Source of the DNA: Sipunculus nudus
Lineage: Eukaryota; Annelida; Sipuncula; Golfingiida; Sipunculidae
DNA: 64,000 nt
Direction: 5' to 3'
Assembly (NCBI GenBank): GCA_026874595.1
Contig: CM049310.1
Span: 22,110,058 to 22,174,057 of the forward strand
In this document: one piece after another, positions 52,979 through 64,000 of the stretch
How positions within the stretch are numbered: position 1 is the stretch's first letter
How the letters are laid out: every line of letters starts with the position of its first letter
Position numbers and translations under genes: made by a program
Notes under the pieces: generated by a model
What the model saw: only the letters and a program-made list of their open reading frames with translations
The model's database searches: none
What the model was told of the DNA's origin: nothing

Positions 52979-53618
52979 ATACCGGTATATATTTTTTTTC
53001 ATACTATTTTGAATTATCATAAAATGCCACATTACCTTCTTTGATAAAGGCTAAAGCCAATTTTACTAAGAAGATTTGAGGGAAATATCGCGAAAAAAAC
53101 GGTGGACAGGGGAGTAGAACACATGACGCTGCATGGAAAGTATCAAATTAGAAATGTCAAGATTTCAAGCCTATATTTATTGACTACTTTCCTATACAGG
53201 TCATCCGTTTACTACCTCTGCGCTTATATCACAACGCCAGTTTATATTATTATCAAGATCATATGTTAAATACCTGGCTTTATTTTGATACATACATCTG
53301 CGTAAAATACACCAGCGATAGAAATTAACTGTGCCTGTGCGAAGAAGACAGGGACCAAGTAATATAGTCTATAAGATTAATGAAAGCAGCCTCATATTAA
53401 GTCAGAGTGCGATGGGAGAGGGAGGAAAAATCGAGATATAAACTGAAGAAGAGTAGATGGTGCCCGACCTGTACTGTTGACTGAAGTGGAATCGGCCCAG
53501 ACAGCTCCCTCAACAACGTCAAAGTAGAGAGTTATGGGTTCTTAATTTATTTGGTCTGCTTTCAAGAAGTTATTGCATAAATGATAGAGGTCAGATAGCC
53601 TAAGCTACAATTTTGCAG

Positions 53619-53732
53619 ATGCAACTTCAAGCCAAGCGCCAAAGCATCCAAGAAACACCATCCAGCGTAACGCAAGATCACCTGCATGGAGGGCAAGACG
53701 AGAAGTCGGACGAGTTAGCACAGCAGCAGTAA
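53619..53732 (+). other. possible terminal coding exon, unrecognised
   Basis: A strong acceptor (AAGCTACAATTTTGCAG, ending 53618) precedes a 37-codon frame starting MQLQAKRQSIQET and ending DEKSDELAQQQ, then TAA at 53730. The polar, Gln/Glu-rich tail resembles a cytoplasmic C-terminus. The 3' region has AATAAA near 54153. Upstream exons would lie to the left. Evidence is the splice signal plus the coding-like composition only. Confidence 0.3.
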
Positions 53733-55285
53733 CCATCCCTGCTCGGTGACGAACGCATGGACACCCAAGGCACCAGCACGAAGAAAATTAAGCACAAACC
53801 AAGAACCCTTACATCGAACAATTTGAGTCCGATCTTGCTTATCTTCTTCAGCAAGTCGGCTGCATTTTTGTGATTTATTTTGTTTGCAAAAATTAATTTT
53901 TACTAATTAATGTTATTTACTTTTGTTGCCTTGTGTGTGTGTATGTCTGTGTGTGCATCTTTATGATTATGTTGTGTACTGCCTTATAGTGATTATAATG
54001 CAATTACTTACTAGGCGTATTCGATCATCTTAATATAGCATTAGATGGAACATATTTACTCCTAACAAAGGAGGTTATGTTTTCACCCTTGTCTGTGTGT
54101 GTATATCTGTCCACAGGAAACCAAAACAAAGATATCGGGCATAGGCCAGATCAAATAAAAATTTTGATCTGGATTTAAAAGGACGGGTCAAGCGGGAATG
54201 TTTTTGCCTTGGCGGAGGAATGCGTTCTACTGAGTGTTATTCTGATGTAAACCAAGAGTATGTTAAAATCCTGTAGAATGAGTGGGAAAATAAGGTAATC
54301 TAGCTATATTCACCAAGTTCCTGCAAACTTTATCAGGTGCATTATAGGATAGCTTTCTTTAAAATATAAGTAGCTCAACGTAGACTAGAATTGGTGACAG
54401 CTTCTTTAATTAAATCTGAGTGTTCCGACTTTATTCAAGACTAGCCATCATACCTGCCTTTTGTAAGATGAAGTGATAATAAACAAGCAGTGTACAATTA
54501 CCTTACATCTACCTGACTCATTTTTAATTATCTATAAGCATGTGATTGTGTTTCAACACAGAGCTTCGATGACAGGAGCCGTCACTCATCAGGGAAACAT
54601 TCTCTGCAACCGCTATTGTCGCACATCTTGTAACTTATAGTCTTATAGTCAAATAATTTGTAAAATAATGCTTATAGGTAACTGCTACATGAAAATCTGA
54701 GGATTCTTGCAACTCTTATTCTATGACATTAAACAAACAAAAACAAAACTCTTAAACATATTACCGGTGTAGTCGTGTATATGAATATTAGTCAATTACC
54801 CTAAGCTTGACTCCATACTTTGGTATTTCTTCCTGCCGGATTTATTTTAGTTACATTAAAATAAGGTGTCTTCTTCCTGAGACAAAGGGAATTCGTGTGC
54901 AAGAGAACACCTCGCTTACCGTTTTGCGTGCCATATCGGATTATACAGACCAGTCCTAACAAAAGAGAGTGGATTCGAGTTTCTGTGGTACAGTTGCTTT
55001 TACAATATAAAAGGGACATACACTCGATTCAATACATAAAGCCGGTGACTGTGCGTTTTACAGTCTGTTACTAATGGACCAGCTGTGAATGGCATCAGTT
55101 TTCCCATTACCAGGTACACAAGATAAGGTAACATTCTGAATAAGTTCCCAGCAGCTCTAGAAAAACTGGGAATAAAGCAACCTTTCATCAGGTCAGTCTC
55201 TTTCATTAATTACAGTAACGTAGTATAATTAAACATCCATATACGTTAGATGGATTGTCTTATTACTACCCTATACGCACTCACG
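53733..55285. other. non-coding stretch
   Basis: No recognisable feature other than a short impure (GT)n near 53933-53960. Confidence 0.55.
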
Positions 55286-55289
55286 TCCG

Positions 55290-55960
55290 CAGTGGCTTAC
55301 TCTCGCACTTTCAGAACGTTCTCACTCCCAGGGTACATTACGGAAGCTTTCAAACACATTCTCACTACATTCCTTACGCCCTCTCCAACAGGCACTAGCA
55401 CTCATTCCCGCACTCCAAAACGCACTCAATCATGCGTTCCATTCTATCACTCTCACTCAATGCCGCATTCCATTCTATCACTCTCACTCAATGCCGCATT
55501 CCATTCTATTACTCGCACTAAATCCTGCATTCCATTCTATCACTCCCACTCAGTCCCGCATTCCTTCATACACACTACCTTCCTCACGTACTCGCCTACT
55601 CCTACAACCATTCATACACTCACTATCGCACTCCAAAACCAACTCACTTCCGCATTCCATTCCATCATTCAAACACAACCCCCCTTTTTTTCTTACGTAC
55701 TCGACCACTCCCACACTCCCTATACTAATTCATGCATTCACTACCACACTCCAAACGCACTCACTCTCGCATTCCATTCCATCACTCTCACACATTCACA
55801 CTAATTTCCTAACGTACTTGCCAACTCCCACATGCGGTCACTCATTCATGCACTTACTCCCATAAGCCCTCACTCCCGCACCATCAGGCCCACTCACTCA
55901 AGCCCACGCAATCACTCCCGCACTCTCATTCTCTCCCCCACTACCTAACCAATATGTATT
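55290..55960 (+). repeat. degenerate C/A/T-rich minisatellite
   Basis: Words such as CACTC, CCGCATTCCATTC, TATCACTCTCACTCAATGC and ACGCACTC recur for almost 700 bp, with near-exact 36-bp duplication at about 55440-55510. The strand is G-poor, so long open frames (184 codons at 55250-55804) exist without being genes. Confidence 0.85.
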
Positions 55961-56547
55961 CGCTCACTCACGCTGGATTTGCTAAATGTTGCTTTTGAAT
56001 TGCATTCAGGGCCGTACCACTATATTTTGCATAGCTGCAAGTATCTATGCATATTTGCATATGAGTGTTAAAGTATTTGATTTTAAAATGCAGTTCATAA
56101 TATGTTTGTTCTGTTATTCCAAATTACCAGAAATCCTTTTTAAATCTTCTAAAGTCATATATTTTTCTAAGTAGGCATCATTTTACAATTATATACTTTC
56201 ATTTTGTAAAAAGTAGAAAATACTACCACGTGTGCACACTGTAAAGCTGTCATCCACTGCAGGGCAATTACTATCCTTGTCGCCTTTGAAGTAGAGTGGA
56301 CTCACTGGGCAGGTGACATGCATGCCGGATTATTTATATAATTTAAATTTGAATAATTTGAACCATTTTTATTTAAATGCACTGAGAAGCATTTGAACCA
56401 ACCCTGACTCCCGGACAACCATGTTTACAGTCAGGAGACAACGTTTTTGAGAGGATTATAGAGAAATGTTATAATTATCCGAAGTGAGGACAAAGTAATA
56501 TTTAAATGGCCAGGTGGATCAAAAGAGAGTGTTGTCCGTGTTGTCGT

Positions 56548-56595
56548 GGCGGGCATTTCCTTTCCGGCGGGCATTTCCTTTCCGGCGGGCATTTC
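56548..56595 (+). repeat. 18-bp tandem triplicate
   Basis: GGCGGGCATTTCCTTTCC repeated, third copy partial. Confidence 0.95.
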
Positions 56596-59180
56596 ATGGT
56601 CGTGCTGCTCCCTAAAGTTTGTAACTCGCGTGTATGAAAGAAATCAACCATAATAACAATGACTTATTTACTTTCATCATACAGAGCTCACAGGAAGCGT
56701 ACTTATCATCACCGGGCAACATGATCGGATGAGAAGTGGACGACTCACACCACGTAGAAGAAAATAAGCCACGTGAATAATTATCTGCTTTCATCCTATA
56801 CACGGCCCTCAGGGCCGCAGCAAGCGTTTACAACTGCCAACCATACCGGCTATTCTGTATTCCCTGTATATCACTGTATATTCGGAAGGGTAGACATTTC
56901 ATTCAGTTTTCACAATTAAAATTAATTCTTTTGCTGTTCTTTTGAGTCTAAATTCAAATATAAAGATCACATATAAGCTATGTTTAACATTATTCTGTTC
57001 ATTTTCTTATGAGAATAATTATATAAAATGTTTCTGCTAAATGTTGCGGGTGCAATTGTTTGTGTGTATTGTGTGTGAGGTGGGGGTGGGATCACTTTCA
57101 TGTTGCATTTACAATGTATATAAATCCCATCGGTCCCATATACATATCATAATGTCAACCATAAACTTTTCCGAACCACATGCAGCTTAATTCTTATTGG
57201 CATTAAATGGAAGAAACCATTAATGCATGTGTGTGAGACATATATACAACGCATGACACTTCCAATTTCATTTTTCCTTTATAATTCTATTTTCAAAACA
57301 TTGTCAATACTTTGTGAAATATATGTATTGACAGTTTAGAAAACATGAGAGCCCGCATGCGACCCGCACTGCAATTTTACTAAAAATCAACCCGCATTCA
57401 ACCCGCAAACAAACAAACGAACGAAAATGAAACCCTATAAAACATGTTTCTTTTTAAATTAAAATCATAACGAATGGCCATTTGGGGGATTGAAGGCATA
57501 ACCATGCATGTTTTGCTGATAGTAGGGCCTATGACTTTTCTAGCTGTTTTTCTTTTTGAAGTGATGTCTAGTTACCACTTACCAAAATACAATTAATTAG
57601 TGCCATATATACAGCAAATGCCTCTATAGGCAAATAAGTGGAAATACCAGTAAATTGAACACGTTAATATTGCCTTCGTGTTTCTTTTAAATATTTAAAG
57701 TAAGAATAAATTCAACATATCCAGATATTTTAACAAACGAAAAAATAGCCGAAATTCAGCACATATTTCTGATGTACTTAATGACTCCATGTGAATATAA
57801 AAAAATAATATATAAATTTATTTGAATAATCGGTTGGAAATAAAAACAATAGTTTGCTTAACAACAAGAGCTACTGTTTTCCAACAAATTGATTATCAGC
57901 TGTGCTTATCATAAAGCTGTGCCAAGTCTCTAAAATTTAGAATGAACACAGATTGTAAACCTAGTCATGATTAATTGTCAATTTATAACACACAAACTAT
58001 TTTATATGTTCAATTAAGCATGCATGGCTTAAATGCTTAAATGCATACCATACCTTAACGGTTTGTTTTGACATTTTAATGGGGAAAATAAGCAGGTGCG
58101 GCCCAAAGTCTTTCATGTACATGCATCTATACTGAAATATAAAACAAAACTTAAGGATAAAGGGATCATTTTCTATTTAGTATGTATGACCAGAGCCACT
58201 AGCTGCACTAGCTGGAGGACAGTATTGGCTTACAACATCTCACACCTTTCATCGACAAAGAGAAGGTCAGTGGTCAGGTTAATCCTGTGTTGTAATGATC
58301 ACTAAATAATCTGAAAAGGGTGAACGATATGCAACTGCAGATGGAGTCCAGCTCCGGGCCCACGAACTGTACACAGAGATGGATTTCAAAAGCACATGCA
58401 TCACTTCTTTGTAGCATTCTGCTTTGTCCATATGAAATGTTCAAAACCAGCCATTGGTCTTGAGCAGGTCCATGAGGAGAACCCCTCAGGCCTTGTGTGT
58501 CATGAACAACTAAATACAGCTTGTGGCAAAACCAGATGCAGCCATACAGTTGCTGTTATTAAGTCACAGGTTACCATGCTGGTGCGCTACTCTAGGCCAA
58601 GTTATGTAATATGTCAGCCCATAAGAATTTCTTCTTCTTTTTGTGACTGACGCAATGTGGAGTTCATAGATTGCCCCTGTAGTTAACTGTGATTATAACA
58701 CTTCATACACATATGTGAGATTAAATATATATCCATTGATTAATGTTCAGTACGTCTATGTGTTACGTGTATTTGACCACTGAAAAAACATTACTGTTCT
58801 ATTCGCAGCACTATTTTGCACCAAGGAATTGAAAACATGAACATAATAGTACACAGGCCTAAATCATTATACAGGACTGCCATTGAATGCAAGATGTCTA
58901 CCGGGCTGTTAATGCTCCCATTCACTCTGGACAAAAAATAAGTTGTTGAAGTTTTAGCTGCTTCATGCTTTCCAGAATGGTTTCTTTTAATTACAGGCCT
59001 TCCGACATACAACATAATCTAAACATTGGTATGTTAAAACCATAGGAAATAATTTTATTCAATTTCCTTTCTTAGATAAAGAGATCGTATCGTGCTCTAA
59101 CCCAAATTAGCCCTTTGGTGGGCTACGACGCAACAGAAACCTGAAACCTGTTTCGTCTACGTCGGCGGCTAAAATTATAC

Positions 59181-59232
<52 letters not shown>

Positions 59233-59393
59233 TTGAATTGGGGGATATATACCCCATTTCTCCTGTATTGACGCCCCTGTTCGCTACACTTTGTAGCAAG
59301 GAGTGGGGGATGAAATTAATCATACCCCCGTTATTCAGAGAATAATTTATATATATATTATAATATATAGAAGGTAGTGTTACCCTCCGATGA

Positions 59394-59431
<38 letters not shown>
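59181..59431. repeat. two (AT)n tracts flanking a 170-bp segment
   Basis: AT tracts at about 59181-59226 and 59399-59431. Confidence 0.9.
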
Positions 59432-59434
<3 letters not shown>

Positions 59435-61801
59435 TATATGTACGTCTCCATCTCTACTATACTGCACTGAATACACGTGAGAAGTTTAGAGTCATCAGCC
59501 TGAGTAGTTTTACCTTCTCACTCTTTCTTTGCCAATAAACTCCTCGTCTGAAAGACTTAGACTACTCAATATGATGAGTTTAGCATTAACTATGCTCAGA
59601 GACTCATCATGGCCTACCTTAGAAATGGAGTCTGTTATACTTGATCGTTTGCGCGAAAATCTAAATCTGCCGAAGGGGCCTTTATGCGTCTGGTGGCTGT
59701 GTTTCTGAAGGGACGTGTATCATTGAATGAGGTAAGACTGTTTAGAATTTTTCACGTATTAACATTAATGTGCATCACAAGTGTGTAATATGTACTCATG
59801 TGTACACATGAGTACAAATTAGTTGACGCTTTCATTCACTATAATATGTGTCATTTGTATACAGCACATAAAAGTATCAACTGCAGCCTCCGGTATCAAG
59901 GTCACATTATTAACCTCTGCGATCTGATGTAAACAATAAGTCTGTGTGTGTATGTGTACAGAGTGTCAGTATATCGACAATATTTTCTTATATTTAATCT
60001 TTAAAACTGTGTTTCTTTACAGATTCAGCTATTTTGCGTCCGTTCATGTTCACCCACGATATACTGCAAATTCATCAACAACATGCGAGGCTGGTGCCTC
60101 GGTAACCCAACAGATAAACAGGCCTGAGTAAAATATAACCTTACCAAAGGTAGAACAGTTGAACAAAACACAATACTAGCCATTAAAATTAAAATAAAAT
60201 GCTCAATATGAGCAGATTATAGCTTCTTGAAAGTGCTCAGTCTGAGTAAGAATCCTGTTAACTATACTCTTAAACTTCGTGTAGCTTATTTGTTGTAAAC
60301 TGCTAACATTGATGAATTTTCAGGTAATAAACTACTCACATTGGGTAGATTTTCCTGTAAAACTACTCACTGGGAGCATCATCAGTCTGAGTAGTTTTAA
60401 GTGATGAGTTTCAGTGTGGTAATCGGCTCTTTATACCCTATCTCGCTACACAGACTAGCGCCCCCCCCCCCCTTAATCACACACTAATTGCACTCCCTCT
60501 CGCAACTTCATCCACCAAGGCACTAATTCAGTGAAAAAATAAAAACAACGACAATGAAAGAGGATTAAGTAAGCTCAGGCTGTGTATAAAAAAAATAGTA
60601 CATTGGCGACAATCAACAGATATGGGACCCATCAGTTTATCTATCCACTGTCTCACAGTATGCCTTTCGGTGAAACTAGCATATCACTGTTTTTGCTGAT
60701 TTTTTGTATACATGGGATGCAGTTGGTTTAAGAATATTCCCAACTGTTCATATAGATACACTATGCCCCCGTATAGGCGATTGTGAAATCGAATATAACG
60801 TGACTAATATCAAGTGACAGATAAAGTTTTTTTTTTTTTAACAAATAACAAGAACATTGGGACTGATAAACCCGGGTTAAAGCCTGATGTTTATCTATGA
60901 CTCCTGATAAACATTGCCTTCACTGCCTACACGAACTGCCATTACAAACACATCATTTGCATGCTTTGATGAATTCTGATGAATTTAAAATAAATTTTGT
61001 TTGAAACTTGTGGGCGTATGAAAATTAACAACTTTAGACATATAGAAACAAGAGAAACTTGTTTACAGGAAACATTTCAAACGCAACTGATGGTGGTCAT
61101 ATCACATTAGCTTCATACGCATTGTAGTGAAGGTACGATAACTTTGTACAAAAAATACCAAATATATATTATTTTATCATCATTTATTCAGTACAGCAAA
61201 ATGCAATTCGCACCTGAATCTGTCCACTTAAGACCAAACAGCGTTTTTGAGATCCACATATATTTGCTCAAAAAATAATTTCATTTACGCTATACCGCTC
61301 GTAATGGTATTCGCTACAGCAACAATTGGACTGTTAAGCCAGATAACGGCGGCTGCACTCACGACGTTACAGCCGGCTGTTGATAATCTAGATACCTTTT
61401 AGTAGTTTTTTTGTAACAAAAAAAGGGTATTTTTACATATTCATTTGGTCCCAAATATAAATTGGAATAATGTTTTTAACATTGCTGACATTATGCACGG
61501 GAGACAAAAAATAATTTCATTATATAAGCGCCGTTTTCAATGCTTAGCATGTTGCTGGAGCACGTTGGCCATTTAATACGCCCACTTTATTCATATATCT
61601 TTATACCCGGGGTAATCGGCACGATGGGCTATATTTAACATTGGTGTATTAAAAAGCTATACCCTAGATCACGTTGGCCACTTGATTCACTCGCGTGATT
61701 ACCAAATATATTTAATGCTAGGAATAATTAGGTAAAATATGGAAAAAATAAGTAGACTTGATAACTAGTATGCTGCATGATAGTATGTATTCATTCATAT
61801 A

Positions 61802-62766
61802 CAGTGAAACTCCTCTAAGCCGGACATTCAAGGGACTGGAGAATTTTGTCCGTATTAGTGAGTTGTCCTGTTTAGAGGAGTCTGGCATATTGCTCCAGTT
61901 CTTCATTGAATGTTACTGATATCCTCTATTTTGATTATGTTCACGCTTAATTTTTAAATACATAAATTTGATTTAAATCATTTTCATAATAGCTTAAATA
62001 TGCATTTGAAATTTTAAAAAAATATATTTAAAAAGGAAAGACAAATACTTTCTTTCTCCTTTTCAACTTTATCAGCTAGGCCGTATACACTAATCTAGGC
62101 AGTTTCACTTCGACGTACCAGGTTTAAGCATAGTTCATCGATGGTTGTACTAGGTATATAGAAGATTGATTATTTACAGCATCCGGGCAGCATGATTATT
62201 TGTTTAAGGATATTCTACACAACGCATTCACCATAACAAAGTGCAAACTGTCACTAACTAGTTAAGGCTGCCCGTCCAGGCGCCGATCACAATAGACGAA
62301 CTTTAGTCTTTGATGGTGGTCTTGTCAAATTAAAAGGTGTTTGAAAGCTAAGTTTTTTTTCTGATTGACCGGCCAATCTTAATAAAGTAATGATCGTGAT
62401 ATCTACACATTTATAGAAATAAACAACAATGTCGATTGTATATTCACATTAAACATTACCAAATTACGCTTGTCCTCGGGCTGTCGCTTTGACCAAAACA
62501 GGTCATACGAGGTCACGACCTCGGAGGGCCATCTCCCGGCAGATGTATGAACAAAAAAATCGTGATGTCTGTCCGCTTTACAGGGTCGTAATATGTACTG
62601 GATACGCAGGCGGAACGGGAAATTTTGTCCGTTTCCCGGGATAGTGAGTTGTCTGTTTTACTGAGTTAATAATTATATAGAGGCAAATTTGAAGGGACTG
62701 AGATTTAATGCCCGCATTAGTGAGTTGGCCCCCTCACTGAGTTGTCCGCAAGTAGGAATTTCACTG
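61802..62766. mobile_element. non-autonomous Tigger/pogo-like element
   Basis: 965 bp with CAGTGAAACTCCTCTAAGC at the left and ...AGGAATTTCACTG at the right (inverted CAGTGAAATTCCT), both flanked by TA, the TcMar target site. A motif TTTTGTCCGYATTAGTGAG / GAGTTGTCC recurs at about 61845, 62625 and 62710, showing internal duplication. No transposase is encoded. Confidence 0.7.
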
Positions 62767-62781
62767 TACACATATGCATAT

Positions 62782-63676
62782 TGTTACAGATGTCTGTATT
62801 GTTGTGGGCTGCTGACATGTCTCTTTTGTTGTGCGCTGTTGACATTCTGGTTCGTGTTTGGCTAAAGCCCTGGGCGTTGCTTTGCTACAGCGTTCCATGT
62901 TCTAGCTGGCCGGGTAGGACCCACGTGTAACAACAGCGGTCATGCTAGTCTGGGGCTTTCTCGCCTGGTCGGGCCAGGCCGGCCCACGTGTGGACCCTGA
63001 TATGTAGACACACAGCATCCATTGTTCTAGATGTTTCCTGAATCGTGTGTACTATTGGGTTCTTTGGATTGTTCGAGAAATGGAAAGTTCTCGGCTTGGG
63101 GTGAGAAGTTATAAATAAGGGGCCATGTTTTAGAGGCGAGAGAAAGGTTAAAAAATATTCCAGCGGACACAGAAACGTGTTAGTCAGTTGTGGACCTTTT
63201 CCGATAAGTGCGGCAATCATAGATTTTCTTCTAAATTTGTGACGGATCTTATATAGTCTTCAGTTTGCTTTCGGGATTATATTGAGAACTTCACTTTTGG
63301 ATTAAAAGGATTGACTTTGTGAATGAACTGGACTGTTATTCTCTGAGAAGATTAATGTGAGCTTCATCTGGGTTGTACGTTATTAAGGATTTGTTATCGC
63401 TGTGACAGTGGTCGTATCCAGGTGCTGTACACTTTATTCATAAACTTGTATTAATTTACTGTTGTACTGTGGTTATACTGTATATTTGTATTGATTTAGT
63501 GTATTGTATTGTTAGGGTTGTTTTAAGAATAAATTATAATTATTTGTTAACAAAAAACCACTGACTTCTTTATTCATTCACGCTGCCTAGTGTTGCAGAA
63601 TCTGATTTTTTTATCTCCATTACAAAATTTATGTTCGTCACGCATACATGATCTGTTGATATTAGGTTCCGTAACA
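62782..63676 (+). mobile_element. solo LTR, copy C
   Basis: 895 bp, TGTTACAG...CCGTAACA, flanked by ATAT on both sides. GC-rich block at about 62900-62995, TATA-like TTATAAATAA at 63109-63118, AATAAA at 63528-63533. No PBS or coding sequence adjoins. It sits 15 bp from the right end of the Tigger-like element. Most similar to copy B (18029-18934). Confidence 0.88.
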
Positions 63677-63708
63677 ATATATATGCAGCGAATGATGACT
63701 ATACACAA

Positions 63709-63711
<3 letters not shown>

Positions 63712-63782
<71 letters not shown>
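63712..63782. repeat. (AT)n microsatellite
   Basis: About 35 AT units shortly after solo LTR copy C. Confidence 0.95.
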
Positions 63783-63786
<4 letters not shown>

Positions 63787-64000
63787 GGTCATACTGAATT
63801 TGAACAGATACTGAGCACTGTTTACAACAGTATCAAGAACGTGATCGAAGGGCCATAACCGTTAACCCCCGAGCCCCCCTCCCCCACCCTCCCTGGATTT
63901 ATACTTATAGGATTCCATTTTCCTAACTTTGCCTTCAAATTACGGACAAATTACGGAATATCTTACTGCAAGTGTTTTGAAAAAAAAATATCGTTTTTAG

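Larger units (their letters stand above)
55961..61800. other. long non-coding stretch
   Basis: No gene recognised. Landmarks are an 18-bp triplicate at 56548-56595, (AT)n at about 59181-59226 and 59399-59431, a 12-base C run at 60461-60472, and a 20-bp direct repeat CATCAGYCTGAGTAGTTTTA at 59493 and 60380. Frames near 58096-58650 have no family resemblance I can name. Confidence 0.5.

Noticed and set aside
55250-55804. 184-codon plus-strand open frame
   Set aside because: Built from a degenerate G-poor minisatellite; no signal peptide, domain or splice context.
58096-58650. Two adjacent plus-strand frames of 69 and 84 codons
   Set aside because: They looked briefly like a broken gene, but no motif, consistent frame or splice pattern supports one.

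Overview
The window looks like a piece of an AT-rich invertebrate genome, most likely a mollusc (bivalve or gastropod). The two clearest genes encode prepro-neuropeptides of the egg-laying hormone (ELH)/DH44 (CRF-like) family, which is typical of molluscs and other lophotrochozoans. Genes are sparse, splice signals are eukaryotic, and simple repeats, minisatellites, solo LTRs, MITEs and decayed retroelements are abundant. The species cannot be named from this sequence alone.

Region by region: 1.3-7.6 kb holds one decayed Ty3/gypsy-class LTR retrotransposon whose integrase lies upstream of reverse transcriptase and RNase H (Gmr1-like order). Its 5' half, from within the 5' LTR to within integrase (about 1775-4732), is inverted relative to its 3' half. 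It lacks gag and protease, carries an insertion in integrase, and its 3' LTR is truncated. Three solo LTRs of a second family lie at 8.9-9.7 kb, 18.0-18.9 kb (reverse) and 62.8-63.7 kb, and a fragment of the same family abuts the Gmr1-like element at 1.3 kb. A CR1/L2-like non-LTR reverse transcriptase remnant is at 15-15.8 kb and a tRNA-derived SINE at 16.4 kb.

25.7-32.3 kb (minus strand) holds the first ELH-like gene: a TATA promoter with a candidate noncoding exon 1 near 32.1 kb, a long intron, a single coding exon at 26.6-27.1 kb, and a possible 3' UTR exon at 26.0 kb. 41.8-43.2 kb (minus strand) holds the second ELH-like gene with the same plan: a noncoding exon with a strong donor, an intron, then one coding exon. 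The pair are tandem paralogues about 15 kb apart. Between them is a 2.8 kb repeat composite (35.9-38.7 kb) made of a 148-bp tandem array and a recent 592-bp-offset duplication, bounded by a 13-bp inverted repeat.

The rest (43-64 kb) is mostly non-coding. It contains a 63-bp tandem repeat, a 46-bp minisatellite interrupted by a 198-bp MITE, a C/A/T-rich minisatellite, long (AT)n, (AG)n and poly-C tracts, two Tigger/pogo-like terminal-repeat elements, and two unrecognised candidate exons at 52.8 and 53.6 kb.

The only genes with a clear role are the two peptide hormone genes. Both are predicted to give secreted, C-terminally amidated peptides acting through class B (CRF/DH44-type) receptors.
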